Positions 19,837 to 29,965 of a stretch of 64,000 nt of DNA are shown here, in pieces; within the stretch, counting starts at the first letter, position 1; every line of letters starts with the position of its first letter. The position numbers were made by a program, and so were the translations under genes. The notes beneath the pieces are model-generated. The model was not told the origin of the DNA. It did no database searches and worked only from the letters and a program-made list of their open reading frames with translations. Origin of the DNA: Neorhizobium petrolearium (GTDB lineage Bacteria; Pseudomonadota; Alphaproteobacteria; Rhizobiales; Rhizobiaceae); assembly GCF_017873175.1 (NCBI RefSeq), contig NZ_JAGGJW010000007.1, positions 293,014 to 357,013 of the forward strand, written 5' to 3'.

Positions 19837-21248
19837 AGATGCCGAAGGCCATAGGGCTTGTTCATTTCATCGGCATCGGCGGGATCGGCATGAGCGGCAT
19901 TGCCGAGGTTCTGCACAATCTCGGCCACAAGGTGCAAGGTTCGGATCAGGCCGACGGTGCCAATGTCCAACGGCTGCGCGACAAGGGCATTCCGGTGTTT
20001 GTCGGCCACGGGGAAGAAAACCTGGGCGATGCGGAAGTTGTCGTCGTGTCGACCGCGATCAAGAAGAACAATCCCGAGTTGATCGCTGCGCGTGAAAAAT
20101 CATTGCCGATCGTGCGCCGTGCCGAAATGCTCGCCGAACTGATGCGCTTCCGCAATGCGATCGCGATCGGCGGCACGCATGGCAAGACCACCACAACCTC
20201 GATGGTTGCGGCACTCCTGGAGGCTGGCGGGCTCGATCCGACGGTCATCAATGGCGGCATCATCAATGCTTATGGCACCAATGCTCGGATGGGTGAGGGC
20301 GAGTGGATGGTCGTTGAGGCCGACGAATCGGACGGCACCTTCCTGAAACTTCCTGCTGATGTTGCGGTCGTCACCAATATCGACCCGGAACACCTCGACC
20401 ACTACGGCAATTTCGACGCGGTGCGCGCCGCTTTCCGGCAGTTCGTCGAGAATGTGCCGTTCTACGGCTTTGGCGTGCTCTGCCTCGACCATCCGGAAGT
20501 GCAGGCGCTCGTCGGGCGCATCGAGGATCGCAAGATCATCACCTACGGCGAGAACCCTCAGGCTGACGCACGTTTCTCCAACGTTCGCACGGAAGGCACG
20601 CGCGCGATCTTCGATGTGGAAATCCGCCGCCGCCGCACCGGTCGCGTTTTCAATTTCAAGAATCTGGCACTGCCGATGCCCGGCCGGCACAACATTTCGA
20701 ACGCAACTGCGGCGATTGCAGTCGCCAATCGGCTCGGCATTTCGGAAGAGAATATCCGCAAGGGGCTTGCGAATTTCGGGGGTGTGAAACGCCGCTTCAC
20801 GCTCACCGGCACCTGGAATGGTGTGCAGATCTTCGACGACTACGGTCATCATCCGGTTGAGATCAAGGCGGTGCTGAGGGCGGCGCGCGAGGCCTGCCAG
20901 GGCCGTATCATTGCCGTTCACCAGCCGCACCGCTACACGCGGCTGTCGAGCCTCTTTGAGGATTTCGCCACCTGCTTCAACGATGCCGACAGCATTATCC
21001 TGGCGCCAGTCTATGCCGCGGGCGAGGAGCCGATCGAAGGTGCCAGTTCCGAAGCGCTGGTTGCCCGCATCCGCTCGGGCGGCCATCGCGATGCGCGCTA
21101 TATGGCATCGCCGGATGAACTTGCTTCGATTGTATCGGGCATTGCGAAACCAGGTGATTTCGTGGTTCTTCTGGGGGCTGGTAATATCACGCAATGGGCG
21201 GCGGCCTTGCCGAAGGAACTGGAAAATATTTCGGGACAAAAGGAATGA
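19833..21248 (+). CDS. murC: UDP-MurNAc:L-alanine ligase MurC
   Basis: Cytoplasmic ligase that adds the first residue, L-alanine, to UDP-MurNAc. The 471-residue protein begins with a Rossmann loop ([16 protein letters not shown]) and has the ATP-binding [12 protein letters not shown] (about 113-124), the [12 protein letters not shown] motif, [11 protein letters not shown] and the C-terminal [13 protein letters not shown] start at 19833, where ATGA overlaps the murG stop. It overlaps murB at its own end in the same way, so three consecutive genes here are translationally linked. Confidence 0.97.
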   Translation: MKMPKAIGLVHFIGIGGIGMSGIAEVLHNLGHKVQGSDQADGANVQRLRDKGIPVFVGHGEENLGDAEVVVVSTAIKKNNPELIAAREKSLPIVRRAEMLAELMRFRNAIAIGGTHGKTTTTSMVAALLEAGGLDPTVINGGIINAYGTNARMGEGEWMVVEADESDGTFLKLPADVAVVTNIDPEHLDHYGNFDAVRAAFRQFVENVPFYGFGVLCLDHPEVQALVGRIEDRKIITYGENPQADARFSNVRTEGTRAIFDVEIRRRRTGRVFNFKNLALPMPGRHNISNATAAIAVANRLGISEENIRKGLANFGGVKRRFTLTGTWNGVQIFDDYGHHPVEIKAVLRAAREACQGRIIAVHQPHRYTRLSSLFEDFATCFNDADSIILAPVYAAGEEPIEGASSEALVARIRSGGHRDARYMASPDELASIVSGIAKPGDFVVLLGAGNITQWAAALPKELENISGQKE

Positions 21249-22219
21249 AACAGGTGAATGGGGAAAAGCTGCTGGCGTCGCTGGGGGAAGACGTCAACAA
21301 ACTGCGTGGGCGCCTGACGCCGGATGCGCCGATGGATCGCGTTACGTGGTTCCAGGCCGGCGGTCTCGCCGAACTCATGTTCCAGCCTCATGACGTCGAT
21401 GACCTTGTCACCTTCCTGAAGATCCTGCCAGAGGACGTGCCGCTGACGGTGGTCGGCGTCGGCTCCAACCTGCTGGTCCGTGACGGCGGCATTCCGGGCG
21501 TCGTCCTGCGCCTTTCCGCCAAGGGATTCGGCGGGCTCGATCTCATCGGCGAGAATCGCATCCAGGCCGGTGCTATTTGCCCGGATAAGTATATCGCTGC
21601 CATGGCGATGGATAATGGGATCGGTGGTTTCGCCTTCTATTACGGCATTCCGGGTTCGATCGGCGGCGCGCTGCGCATGAATGCCGGTGCCAACGGTACG
21701 GAGACGGCGGACCGGGTGGTCGAAGTCCATGCGGTCGACCGCAAGGGCAACAAGCATGTGTTCTCGAAGGACGAGATGGGCTACAGCTACCGCCATTCAG
21801 CGGTGCCGGCAGACCTGATCTTCACCCACGCTGTCTTCGAAGGTTACCCGGAGGACAGGGCGAAGATTCGCGCCGAGATGGATGCAGTACGCCAGCATCG
21901 CGAGACGGTGCAGCCGATCAAGGAAAAGACCGGCGGTTCGACCTTCAAGAATCCGGAAGGCCATTCGGCCTGGAAACTGATCGACGAAGCGGGCGGTCGT
22001 GGCCTGATGAGCGGCGGGGCACAGATGTCCTCGCTCCATTGCAATTTCATGATCAATATCGGTCATGCGACCGGTTACGACCTGGAATATCTTGGCGAGA
22101 CCATCCGTCAGCGCGTCTTTGAACATTCCGGCATCAAGCTCGAATGGGAAATCAAGCGGCTCGGCATCTTCATGCCCGGTCGCGAGGTCAGACCGTTCCA
22201 GGGCGTCACGACCGAGTGA
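21245..22219 (+). CDS. murB: UDP-N-acetylenolpyruvoylglucosamine reductase MurB
   Basis: FAD enzyme that reduces UDP-GlcNAc-enolpyruvate to UDP-MurNAc with NADPH. The 324-residue protein shows the VAO-type FAD-binding elements [17 protein letters not shown], the core [20 protein letters not shown] and the C-terminal [14 protein letters not shown] with the conserved Ser. It lacks the Tyr loop of the E. coli type, as is usual for the shorter type. The start at 21245 overlaps the murC stop (ATGA). It is the last gene of the first dcw unit, followed by the hairpin at 22253-22290. Confidence 0.97.
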   Translation: MKQVNGEKLLASLGEDVNKLRGRLTPDAPMDRVTWFQAGGLAELMFQPHDVDDLVTFLKILPEDVPLTVVGVGSNLLVRDGGIPGVVLRLSAKGFGGLDLIGENRIQAGAICPDKYIAAMAMDNGIGGFAFYYGIPGSIGGALRMNAGANGTETADRVVEVHAVDRKGNKHVFSKDEMGYSYRHSAVPADLIFTHAVFEGYPEDRAKIRAEMDAVRQHRETVQPIKEKTGGSTFKNPEGHSAWKLIDEAGGRGLMSGGAQMSSLHCNFMINIGHATGYDLEYLGETIRQRVFEHSGIKLEWEIKRLGIFMPGREVRPFQGVTTE

Positions 22220-22252
22220 CCATACCTCAAACTATTTGCACTGTATGCTTGT

Positions 22253-22290
22253 AAGATGTCGTAAAATCAACATTTTGCGGCATCTTTCTT
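22253..22290 (+). terminator. Rho-independent terminator after murB
   Basis: AAGATGTCGTAAAAT at 22253-22267 pairs over all 15 positions (two G-T wobbles) with ATTTTGCGGCATCTT at 22272-22286, around a CAAC loop. A T-rich tract follows. It lies 34 bases after the murB stop and ends the first dcw transcription unit. Confidence 0.85.
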
Positions 22291-22459
22291 ATATTCTAGT
22301 TTCAGTTGCCGGTTTGGTCGTGTGACCGGCCGACATATTTCAGCCATTTCTTGTTCATTGGGCGTTCACCAACGGCCGTCGCATAATCACTGTGCATCAA
22401 GTGAGTCGTGCCTGATGCCGGCGCGGGCCGGAGGCGCGCGATTAGGGGGATGTAACAAC

Positions 22460-23146
22460 ATGTTCAAGAAATTTGCAGCCGAGTTCCTCGGCACTTTCTG
22501 GCTTGTCTTCGGTGGATGCGGCAGCGCGGTTGTGGCTGCCGCATTTCCTGATCTTGGAATCGGCTTCGTAGGCGTCGCGCTGGCATTTGGTTTGACGGTC
22601 CTTACCATGGCCTTTGCCGTCGGGGGCATTTCCGGCGGACATTTCAATCCGGCGGTATCGGTCGGGTTGACGGTGGCGGGCAGATTGCCGGCTTCCAATC
22701 TCCTTCAGTATGTCGTTGCCCAGGTGCTCGGAGGTATTGTTGCGGGGTTCGTGCTTTATCTCATCGCTTCCGGCAAGGCCGATTTCCAGCTCGGCGGTTT
22801 TGCGTCTAACGGCTATGGCGAGCACTCGCCCGGCGGTTATTCACTGACCTCCGCGTTGTTTGCGGAAATCGTTCTTACCGGCTTCTTCATCTTCATCATC
22901 CTGGGAGCGACCGGGCCAAAGGCACCGGCCGGCTTTGCTCCGATCGCGATTGGTCTCGCGTTGACGCTCATCCATCTGATCTCGATCCCGATCACCAATA
23001 CGTCCGTCAATCCGGCCCGTTCCACCGGCGTGGCGGTGATTGCCGGGGGCTGGGCGCTCGGGCAGCTTTGGCTCTTCTGGGTGGCTCCGATCATTGGCGC
23101 GGTCCTCGGCGCTCTGGCCTGGAAGGTTGTGGACGATTCGGAATGA
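22460..23146 (+). CDS. aqpZ: Aquaporin Z
   Basis: Inner-membrane water channel of the MIP family. The 228-residue protein has six membrane helices and both half-helix NPA motifs: [10 protein letters not shown] in the first half and [10 protein letters not shown] in the second. The aromatic/arginine filter Arg is present in NPARS. I start at the ATG at 22460, preceded by AGGGGGA about eight bases upstream; the longer open frame from 22322 adds 46 non-hydrophobic residues without support. The gene splits the dcw cluster between murB and ddl but has a terminator on each side, so it is an independent unit. Confidence 0.95.
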   Translation: MFKKFAAEFLGTFWLVFGGCGSAVVAAAFPDLGIGFVGVALAFGLTVLTMAFAVGGISGGHFNPAVSVGLTVAGRLPASNLLQYVVAQVLGGIVAGFVLYLIASGKADFQLGGFASNGYGEHSPGGYSLTSALFAEIVLTGFFIFIILGATGPKAPAGFAPIAIGLALTLIHLISIPITNTSVNPARSTGVAVIAGGWALGQLWLFWVAPIIGAVLGALAWKVVDDSE

Positions 23147-23192
23147 TCGACAACGATCCAGGCCGAAGATAGGGGGCATTCTGCCTTAAAAG

Positions 23193-23227
23193 AAAGCCCG
23201 CGAGATTGTTGGTCTCGCGGGCTTTTT
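23193..23227 (+). terminator. Rho-independent terminator after aqpZ
   Basis: AAAGCCCGCGAGA (23193-23205) pairs perfectly with TCTCGCGGGCTTT (23213-23225) around a seven-base loop and runs into five Ts. It lies about 47 bases after the aqpZ stop and separates aqpZ from the ddl-ftsQAZ unit. Confidence 0.92.
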
Positions 23228-23519
23228 CTCGTTCCGACGTCATTCAGGTCGGATTTACTCATCAAGAAATAACAGGTTCGAAGTCCGTATCGGGGCAGGC
23301 GCTCATTCGCGTCATGACGGAATGCGTTAATAACCGCTCACTCGATTTTTCCTTTATTTTCATGCCTTTGCCTGGTGGCATTAATCAAAGTAAACGATTT
23401 GTTAACCATATTGAGGCACTAATGCAGTCAAACCTTATATCCGGTGGGAATCGCCTCCGGAGCGAGTTTGGCGCAAGCGCCGTGGCATAGAGTGAAGTCC
23501 TTTTTTTCGGGAGTGAACG
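23228..23519 (+). promoter_or_regulatory. Promoter region of ddl-ftsQ-ftsA-ftsZ
   Basis: A 292-base gene-free region between the aqpZ terminator and ddl, notably A+T-rich around 23330-23440. It contains TTAACCAT (23402-23409), equal to a CtrA half site, and just upstream TTAA-N7-AAAC (23381-23395), one base from the full CtrA arrangement TTAA-N7-TTAA. A GGGAG ribosome site sits six bases before the ddl ATG. I cannot place a -35/-10 pair with confidence. Confidence 0.45.
23402..23409 (+). promoter_or_regulatory. CtrA-like half site TTAACCAT upstream of ddl
   Basis: Same octamer as the one upstream of mraZ, about 110 bases before the ddl start, with a second near-match (TTAA-N7-AAAC) 20 bases upstream. 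CtrA binds TTAA-N7-TTAA type sites; regulation here is inference. Confidence 0.4.
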
Positions 23520-24446
23520 ATGAGTGGCAAGCATGTCGCTGTTCTGATGGGAGGGCTTTCCTCCGAGCGGCCTGTAAGCCTGTCTTCGGGCAGTGCCTGT
23601 GCCGATGCTCTTGAGGGTGAGGGCTATCGCGTCACTCGCGTCGATGTCGGGCGGGATATTGCGACGGTGCTCACCGATCTCAGGCCGGAGGTTGCCTTCA
23701 ATGCATTGCATGGGCCTTTGGGCGAGGACGGAACGATCCAGGGGATTCTCGAATATCTGCAGATACCCTACACCCATTCCGGCGTTCTGGCGTCCGCGCT
23801 CGCCATGGACAAGCATCAGGCCAAGCGGGTCGCTCAGTCGGTCGGCATTCCCGTCGCGGAAGCCAAGGCAATGAGCCGCTTCGATATTTCCAGCACGCAT
23901 CCGATGGCTCCGCCTTATGTGGTGAAGCCGGTGCGCGAGGGGTCATCCTTTGGCGTCGTCATTGTTCAGGAGAATCAGCCGCATCCGCCGCAGGTCATCG
24001 GCTCCTCCGAATGGCGTTACGGCGATCACGTGCTCGTCGAGCGCTACGTTTATGGCCGCGAGCTGACCTGTGGGGTCATGGGCGACGTGGCGCTTGGCGT
24101 AACGGAAATCCTGCCGGTCAGTCATGCTTTTTATGACTACGATGCAAAATATGCCGAAGGTGGCTCGAAACACGTCATTCCTGCACAAATTTCACCGAAT
24201 GTTTACCAAAAGATTCAAACATTAGCGCTCAAGGCGCATCAGGCGATGGGCTGCCGGGGCGTTAGTCGCTCAGACTTCCGCTACGACGACCGTTTCTCCG
24301 AGGATGGTGAGGTTATCTGGCTCGAAATCAATACGCAGCCCGGTATGACCCCTACATCGCTGGTGCCCGAAATGGCCGCGCATGCCGGCCACTCTTTTGG
24401 TGAACTGGTCCGTTGGATGGTGGAGGATGCTACGTGTTTGCGTTGA
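23520..24446 (+). CDS. ddl: D-alanine-D-alanine ligase (DdlB type)
   Basis: ATP-grasp enzyme that joins two D-alanines for MurF. The 308-residue protein has the N-terminal [14 protein letters not shown] signature, [14 protein letters not shown], the ATP-grasp [12 protein letters not shown] loop, [10 protein letters not shown] (with the Tyr typical of D-Ala, not D-lactate, ligases) and [14 protein letters not shown] for magnesium binding. GGGAG lies six bases before the ATG. It starts the second division unit and overlaps ftsQ by 13 bases. A second, longer Ddl is encoded at 59930-61006. Confidence 0.95.
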   Translation: MSGKHVAVLMGGLSSERPVSLSSGSACADALEGEGYRVTRVDVGRDIATVLTDLRPEVAFNALHGPLGEDGTIQGILEYLQIPYTHSGVLASALAMDKHQAKRVAQSVGIPVAEAKAMSRFDISSTHPMAPPYVVKPVREGSSFGVVIVQENQPHPPQVIGSSEWRYGDHVLVERYVYGRELTCGVMGDVALGVTEILPVSHAFYDYDAKYAEGGSKHVIPAQISPNVYQKIQTLALKAHQAMGCRGVSRSDFRYDDRFSEDGEVIWLEINTQPGMTPTSLVPEMAAHAGHSFGELVRWMVEDATCLR

Positions 24447-25366
24447 TCGGCAATAGAGCGGGTGGACCGCGCGGCCGTTCTCAGGCTCTCTATCTTGGCG
24501 TCGAAGAGCGGCGCGTGCTTCCGCGGCCGCTTCGCCGGATGGTGCGTTTTTGCGTCAGCCTTGCAACGGGACGAATTCATATTCCTTCCCACACGGGCAC
24601 CGTGTCGGCATTCGGTTTCTTTGCTGCCGTCGGTCTTTACGGGATGTCGCTCGGCGGGCACGGTCACGAGGTCGCGCAGGCGACGACGGCGGCTGTAGGT
24701 TTCGCCATCGAAGACGTGCGCGTCTCGGGCAATGAGCAAACCTCCGAGATCGATATTCTCCAGCTTCTCGGTCTCGATGGTACGACATCGCTCGTGGCGC
24801 TCGATATCGATGCGGCTCGCCGCAAGCTTTCGGAATTGCCCTGGGTCGAATATGCGGAGGTCCGCAAGGTTTACCCGAGAACGATCGATGTCATGCTCAA
24901 GGAGCGTCAGGCATTCGGCATCTGGCAGCACGGTACCGAGCTTTCGCTGATCGAGAGGAACGGCAGCGTGATCGCGCCGCTGCGCGACAACAAGTTCACC
25001 TCGCTTCCGCTCTTCGTCGGTCGCGATGCCGAGACGGCTGCCTCTTCCTTCGAAGAGGAGATGTCGGGCTGGCCCGAGCTGAAAAGCCGCGTGAAAGCCT
25101 ATGTCCGCGTCGCGGGCCGGCGTTGGGACCTGCACCTCGACAACGGTGTCGTACTCAAGTTGCCGGAAAGCAACGTCGCCAAGGCTCTTGCCGTGCTTGC
25201 CCGCCTTGAAAAGGAACAGGGCGTGCTGGAGCGCGACATTGCTGCCGTCGATCTTCGTCTCGAAGACCGGACCACCATTCAGCTTACCGCCGGCGCTGTC
25301 GAGCGTCGCGGGCAGGCGCTGGAAGCGCGGGCCAAGGCTCTTAAGAAAGCGGGAGAGCAAATTTGA
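24434..25366 (+). CDS. ftsQ: Cell division protein FtsQ
   Basis: Bitopic inner-membrane protein that binds FtsB/FtsL and recruits FtsWI. The 310-residue protein has a long Arg-rich cytoplasmic tail (1-50), a membrane helix (about 56-73), a POTRA domain (about 90-160, [15 protein letters not shown]) and the beta domain with [17 protein letters not shown] choose the GTG at 24434, which has GGAGG seven bases upstream inside ddl; the in-frame ATG at 24413 has no such site. The end overlaps the TTG start of ftsA (TTGA). Confidence 0.93.
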   Translation: MFALIGNRAGGPRGRSQALYLGVEERRVLPRPLRRMVRFCVSLATGRIHIPSHTGTVSAFGFFAAVGLYGMSLGGHGHEVAQATTAAVGFAIEDVRVSGNEQTSEIDILQLLGLDGTTSLVALDIDAARRKLSELPWVEYAEVRKVYPRTIDVMLKERQAFGIWQHGTELSLIERNGSVIAPLRDNKFTSLPLFVGRDAETAASSFEEEMSGWPELKSRVKAYVRVAGRRWDLHLDNGVVLKLPESNVAKALAVLARLEKEQGVLERDIAAVDLRLEDRTTIQLTAGAVERRGQALEARAKALKKAGEQI

Positions 25367-26694
25367 GCGTCTTCGGTTCTTCCCATTTCGGTCTGCCGCG
25401 CATGAGGCCGCTTTCCTCCAAGCGCAGCCATGTCGTTTCCGTTCTGGACATCGGCTCGACCAAGGTGGTCTGCATGATCGCCCGGCTGACGCCGCGCCAG
25501 GAAAGCCAGGTCCTGCCGGGACGCACCCATAATATCGAGATCATCGGCATCGGCCATCAGCGCTCGCGTGGCGTGAAGTCGGGCGTGATTGCCGATCTCG
25601 ATGCTGCCGAAAGCGTGGTGCGGCTTGCGGTCGACGCGGCCGAGCGCATGGCGGGCCTTACCGTCGACAGCCTGATCGTCAACGTCTCCGCCGGCCGGCT
25701 GGCAAGCGACGTCTATACCGCAACGATCGATCTCGGTGGTCAGGAAGTCGAGGCGGCAGACCTCAAGAAGGTTCTGGTCGCGGCAAGCCAGCAGTCGCTG
25801 CGTCAGGACCGTGCAATCCTGCATTCGCTTCCGACCGGCTTTTCGCTGGATGGTGAGCGCGGGATCCGTGATCCGCTGGCGATGTTCGGCGATGAACTGG
25901 GCGTCGACATGCATGTGGTCACCGCCGAACGCGCTACGCTCAAGAACCTCGAGCTCAGCGTCAATCGGGCTCATCTTTCGGTCGAAGGCATGGTTGCCAC
26001 ACCCTATGCCAGCGGCCTCGCGGCCCTTGTCGACGACGAGGTCGAGCTTGGCTGCGCTGCAATCGACATGGGTGGCGGCACAACGACGATCTCGGTCTTT
26101 GCCGAAGGCAAGCTCGTCCATACGGATGCGATCAGCCTCGGAGGCCATCACGTCACGACCGATCTGGCGCGCGGTCTTTCGACCCGCATCGAGGATGCTG
26201 AGCGCATGAAGGTCGTGCATGGTTCGGCCCTGATGAACAGCGGTGACGAGCGCGACGTGATCTCGGTGCCGCCGATCGGCGAGGACGATCGCGACCAGCC
26301 GACCCAGGTGCCGCGTTCGCTGGTCACCCGCATCGTCCGGGCTCGTATCGAGGAAACCCTGGAACTGATCCGCGACCGTATCCAGAAGTCGGGCTTCAGC
26401 CCGATCGTCGGCAAGCGTGTCGTGCTGACGGGCGGCGCAAGCCAGCTCACCGGCCTTTCGGAGACCGCCCGCCGCATCTTGGCTCGCAACGTCCGCATCG
26501 GCCGTCCGATGGGCGTCTCCGGTTTGCCGGCGGCAGCCAAAGGTCCGGCCTTTTCGACGGCCGTCGGGCTGATGATCTATCCGCAGGTTGCGGACATGGA
26601 AACACATGCCTCTCAGAGCGGGCTTATGGCTTCGCTTGGCAGTGGCAACGGCCGGCTGGCGCGCGTGGGCCAGTGGCTGAAGGAGAGTTTTTGA
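25363..26694 (+). CDS. ftsA: Cell division protein FtsA
   Basis: Actin-like ATPase that tethers FtsZ to the membrane through a C-terminal amphipathic helix and recruits later division proteins. The 443-residue protein has the phosphate-1 motif VLDIGSTKVVCMIAR near residue 27, the phosphate-2 region AIDMGGGTTTISVF (about 229-242), the adenosine motif VVLTGGASQLTG (about 355) and a likely membrane-targeting helix at the extreme C-terminus (GQWLKESF). The start is TTG at 25363, overlapping the ftsQ stop; no ATG gives the conserved N-terminus. Confidence 0.96.
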   Translation: MSVFGSSHFGLPRMRPLSSKRSHVVSVLDIGSTKVVCMIARLTPRQESQVLPGRTHNIEIIGIGHQRSRGVKSGVIADLDAAESVVRLAVDAAERMAGLTVDSLIVNVSAGRLASDVYTATIDLGGQEVEAADLKKVLVAASQQSLRQDRAILHSLPTGFSLDGERGIRDPLAMFGDELGVDMHVVTAERATLKNLELSVNRAHLSVEGMVATPYASGLAALVDDEVELGCAAIDMGGGTTTISVFAEGKLVHTDAISLGGHHVTTDLARGLSTRIEDAERMKVVHGSALMNSGDERDVISVPPIGEDDRDQPTQVPRSLVTRIVRARIEETLELIRDRIQKSGFSPIVGKRVVLTGGASQLTGLSETARRILARNVRIGRPMGVSGLPAAAKGPAFSTAVGLMIYPQVADMETHASQSGLMASLGSGNGRLARVGQWLKESF

Positions 26695-26781
26695 TGCGGC
26701 GGCTTCTGCCTGCTGCCTCAGAGAAGAGTTGGAATGAATTGGCCGGCGGCGATGCGGCCTGAAGAAGAAGGAACTGCTGCA

Positions 26782-28545
26782 ATGACCATCAAGCTGCAAA
26801 AGCCGGAAATTAACGAGCTGAAGCCGCGCATCACCGTGTTTGGCGTCGGTGGCGGCGGCGGCAATGCTGTCAACAACATGATCACGGCCGGGCTGGAGGG
26901 CGTCGATTTCGTTGTCGCCAATACCGATGCCCAGGCGCTGACCATGACCAAGGCCGAGCGGATCATCCAGATGGGTGTCCGGGTCACCGAAGGCCTCGGC
27001 GCCGGCTCGCAGCCGGAAGTCGGCCGCGCCGCCGCTGAAGAGTGCCTCGACGAGATCGTCGACCATCTGACTGGCACACATATGTGCTTCGTCACCGCCG
27101 GCATGGGCGGCGGCACGGGCACGGGCGCCGCTCCGGTTGTGGCACAGGCCGCCCGTTCGAAGGGCATCCTGACCGTTGGTGTCGTCACCAAGCCGTTCCA
27201 CTTCGAAGGCCAGCGCCGCATGCGGCTCGCCGAATCTGGAATTCAGGAACTGCAGAAGTCGGTCGATACCCTGATCGTCATTCCGAACCAGAACCTCTTC
27301 CGCATCGCCAACGACAAGACGACCTTTGCAGACGCTTTTGCGATGGCCGACCAGGTGCTTTATTCCGGTGTCGCCTGCATTACCGACCTCATGGTCAAGG
27401 AAGGCCTGATCAACCTTGACTTTGCCGACGTCCGATCGGTGATGCGCGAGATGGGCCGCGCGATGATGGGCACGGGCGAAGCGTCCGGCCCGGGCCGCGC
27501 GATGCAGGCGGCGGAAGCGGCGATTGCCAACCCGCTCCTCGATGAAACCTCGATGAAGGGCGCTCAGGGGCTGCTGATCTCGATCACTGGCGGCCGCGAC
27601 TTGACCCTCTTCGAAGTCGATGAGGCCGCGACCCGTATCCGCGAGGAAGTCGATCCGGATGCCAACATCATCCTTGGTGCGACCTTCGACGAAGCGCTTG
27701 AAGGCCTGATCCGCGTGTCGGTCGTCGCTACCGGCATCGATCGTGGCGCTGCCTCGGTCGATATCCGGGCCGCTGAGATGCGCGCTGCTCAGAGGCCGGT
27801 GATTCGTCCGTCTGCCGCCGTGTCGTCGGCTCCGTCCGTTGCGGCTCAACCGGCTCCGGTTGCCCAAGCCGCTCCGGCTCCGAAGCCGGCTGTCGACCCG
27901 ATCGCCGAGACGATCCGCATGGCAGAGGCCGAGATGGAGCGCGAGCTTACCATCCCCGAGCCGCAGCAGGCTGCCCCGGCGCCCCAGCCGGCCGCGTCCC
28001 AAACGGCTATGCAGCAGCAGCATCATGAGGAATTCCGGCCGCAGAGCCGTATCTTCGGTGCTGCCCCGGTTGACGCTCCTGCCCCAATCGCGAGCCGTCC
28101 GGCTCCGGCCCCGCAGCCTGCTCCGGCAATGACGCAGCCGGCGCCCCGCATGGCGCAGCCGGTCCACCATGAACCGGTCGCTCCTTCCGTATCGACGGTT
28201 GTTGAACCGGTGCGCATGCCGAAGGTCGAGGACTTTCCGCCGGTCGTGAAGGCCGAGATGGATCGTCGCGCTCAACCCGTACAGCATGTGCAGGAAGAGC
28301 GTGGTCCGATGGGGCTCCTGAAGCGAATCACCAATTCGCTCGGTCGGCGCGATGAGGAAGAGCCGGTCAGCGACATGACGGCTCCTGCTCCTGCTCCCCA
28401 GCAGCGTCGTCCGCTGTCGCCGGAAGCCAGCCTTTATGCGCCACGTCGCGGCAACCTGGACGACCACGGTCGCGCCGTTCCGCAGGCTCATCACGAGGAT
28501 GATCAGCTCGAAATTCCGGCCTTCCTGCGCCGCCAGTCGAACTGA
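26782..28545 (+). CDS. ftsZ: Cell division GTPase FtsZ with long C-terminal linker
   Basis: Tubulin homologue that polymerises into the Z-ring. The 587-residue protein is about 200 residues longer than E. coli FtsZ. The GTPase core occupies about 1-320, with [12 protein letters not shown] at 22-33 and the tubulin signature GGGTGTG at 109-115. Residues from about 330 to 570 form a Pro/Ala/Gln-rich, low-complexity linker, and the protein ends with the conserved partner-binding peptide [13 protein letters not shown] start at the ATG at 26782 with AAGGA about nine bases upstream. This long form is the rhizobial FtsZ1 type. A strong terminator follows at 28571. Confidence 0.97.
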   Translation: MTIKLQKPEINELKPRITVFGVGGGGGNAVNNMITAGLEGVDFVVANTDAQALTMTKAERIIQMGVRVTEGLGAGSQPEVGRAAAEECLDEIVDHLTGTHMCFVTAGMGGGTGTGAAPVVAQAARSKGILTVGVVTKPFHFEGQRRMRLAESGIQELQKSVDTLIVIPNQNLFRIANDKTTFADAFAMADQVLYSGVACITDLMVKEGLINLDFADVRSVMREMGRAMMGTGEASGPGRAMQAAEAAIANPLLDETSMKGAQGLLISITGGRDLTLFEVDEAATRIREEVDPDANIILGATFDEALEGLIRVSVVATGIDRGAASVDIRAAEMRAAQRPVIRPSAAVSSAPSVAAQPAPVAQAAPAPKPAVDPIAETIRMAEAEMERELTIPEPQQAAPAPQPAASQTAMQQQHHEEFRPQSRIFGAAPVDAPAPIASRPAPAPQPAPAMTQPAPRMAQPVHHEPVAPSVSTVVEPVRMPKVEDFPPVVKAEMDRRAQPVQHVQEERGPMGLLKRITNSLGRRDEEEPVSDMTAPAPAPQQRRPLSPEASLYAPRRGNLDDHGRAVPQAHHEDDQLEIPAFLRRQSN

Positions 28546-28570
28546 ATTAACGACGGTCACGAAATGTGAA

Positions 28571-28610
28571 AGAGGCCCGGATCACGAATCCGGGCCTCTG
28601 CTCGTTTTCT
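28571..28610 (+). terminator. Rho-independent terminator after ftsZ
   Basis: AGAGGCCCGGAT (28571-28582) pairs perfectly with ATCCGGGCCTCT (28588-28599) around a five-base loop and is followed by a GCTCGTTTTCTT tail. It lies 26 bases after the ftsZ stop and separates ftsZ from lpxC. Confidence 0.9.
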
Positions 28611-28801
28611 TAATCCGTACGCGGAGTTAACAACGTAACAATCCGAAACGAACAGTGATTTGGAATGCGCCAGACGGCTGCGTATGTAGTGCAGTGAAAG
28701 ACGCGGCAAGAGGCCTCCCGATTCAGGTGATTGGTTCTCTGGGCGCTATGAATTTCGGATCACTTTGCCTTAGGGATCCGACGATAAAGAAGGCAGTAGG
28801 A

Positions 28802-29758
28802 ATGACCATCGGATTGCTCGGTTTCCAGACCACCATCGCCGCCCCGGTAACGTTGACGGGGATAGGCGTTCATTCCGGAGCGCCTGTCGATATTACCTTC
28901 CAGCCTGCCGAAGCCGGTACCGGCATCGTGTTCACGCGCGTCTTCGAAGACGACAGTTCGGTCGAATATCGCGCCGTCTCTTCTCAGGTCGGTCCGACGG
29001 ATCTGTGCACCGTTCTCGGCAGTGCGCCCGCAAGGTGGATTGCCACGATCGAGCATGTCATGGCGGCTCTTTATGCTCTCGGTATCGACAATGTCGTGAT
29101 CGATGTCGACGGCAGCGAAATGCCGATCATGGATGGCAGCTCCCATCCCTTCATCGAGGCGATCGAGCAGGTCGGCATCGTCAATCTCGGCATCAAGCGC
29201 CGTTATATTCGCGTCGTGAAACCGGTGCGTATCGATTCTGGTTCATCCTGGGCCGAGTTCCGTCCGCATGACGGCACCCGGTTCGAAGTCGAGATCGACT
29301 TTTCCTCGCCGCTCATCGGCCGGCAGAAGTGGGAAGGCAATCTGACGCCGGAGACTTTCAAGCAGGAGCTTTCCCGCGCCCGCACGTTCGGCTTCATGCG
29401 TGACGTGGAACGCCTTTGGGCCGCCGGTTATGCGCTCGGCTCCTCGCTCGAGAATTCGGTCGTCATTTCCGACGATGATACGGTCGTGAATGTCGAGGGT
29501 CTGCGCTACGAGGATGAGTTCGTTCGCCATAAGGCGCTGGACGCCGTCGGCGATCTGGCGCTGGCCGGCGCACAGTTCATCGGCTGTTACCGGTCCTATC
29601 GCGGCGGTCACAAGATGAATGCGAATGCGCTGAAGGCGCTGATGAGCGATCCGACTGCCTACGAAGTCGTCGAGGCTCCGTCGTCGCGTGCGGCTCGCGT
29701 GCGGGCAGGGGAGTTCGTGCCGGTCAGCATGCCGGAACTGACGCCCTGGTTCGCCTGA
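28802..29758 (+). CDS. lpxC: UDP-3-O-acyl-N-acetylglucosamine deacetylase LpxC
   Basis: Zinc enzyme for the committed step of lipid A synthesis. The 318-residue protein has the N-terminal GFQTTIAAPVTLTGIGVHSG, the first zinc His in ATIEHVMAALYALGIDN, the MDGSSHPFIEAI stretch and the HKALDAVGDLAL motif carrying the second zinc His and the Asp ligand. The ATG at 28802 gives the family N-terminus with TAGGA close upstream; the longer frame from 28655 adds 49 residues without support. It follows ftsZ as in many Gram-negatives, but behind a terminator, so it needs its own promoter in 28610-28800. Confidence 0.96.
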   Translation: MTIGLLGFQTTIAAPVTLTGIGVHSGAPVDITFQPAEAGTGIVFTRVFEDDSSVEYRAVSSQVGPTDLCTVLGSAPARWIATIEHVMAALYALGIDNVVIDVDGSEMPIMDGSSHPFIEAIEQVGIVNLGIKRRYIRVVKPVRIDSGSSWAEFRPHDGTRFEVEIDFSSPLIGRQKWEGNLTPETFKQELSRARTFGFMRDVERLWAAGYALGSSLENSVVISDDDTVVNVEGLRYEDEFVRHKALDAVGDLALAGAQFIGCYRSYRGGHKMNANALKALMSDPTAYEVVEAPSSRAARVRAGEFVPVSMPELTPWFA

Positions 29759-29780
29759 AAAAATAAGATCCAGTCCACCT

Positions 29781-29808
29781 GGCCGCTTCCTCGGAGGCGG
29801 CCTTTTCT
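29781..29808 (+). terminator. Rho-independent terminator after lpxC
   Basis: GGCCGC and GCGGCC arms (29781-29802) around a TTCCTCGGAG loop that can add further pairs, followed by TTTTCTTTT. Located 22 bases after the lpxC stop. Confidence 0.85.
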
Positions 29809-29965
29809 TTTGGACGACGACCTGCAATGCCACAAAAATGCATTAATGCGCCATCATTGCGTTGCTCTCCCTTTGCTTTTATGGGTAGAACCGCCTGCTC
29901 GGGGCAGGGCTTCAATGCGCGGGACGATCGGGAACTGTCGAATGAACCATGTAAGGTCTGTTGGA

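Noticed and set aside
25279..28560. A 1093-codon open frame on the strand opposite ftsA and ftsZ
   Set aside because: It mirrors the codon pattern of two well-supported genes in high-G+C DNA, is Arg/His-rich with no domain, and has no ribosome site.
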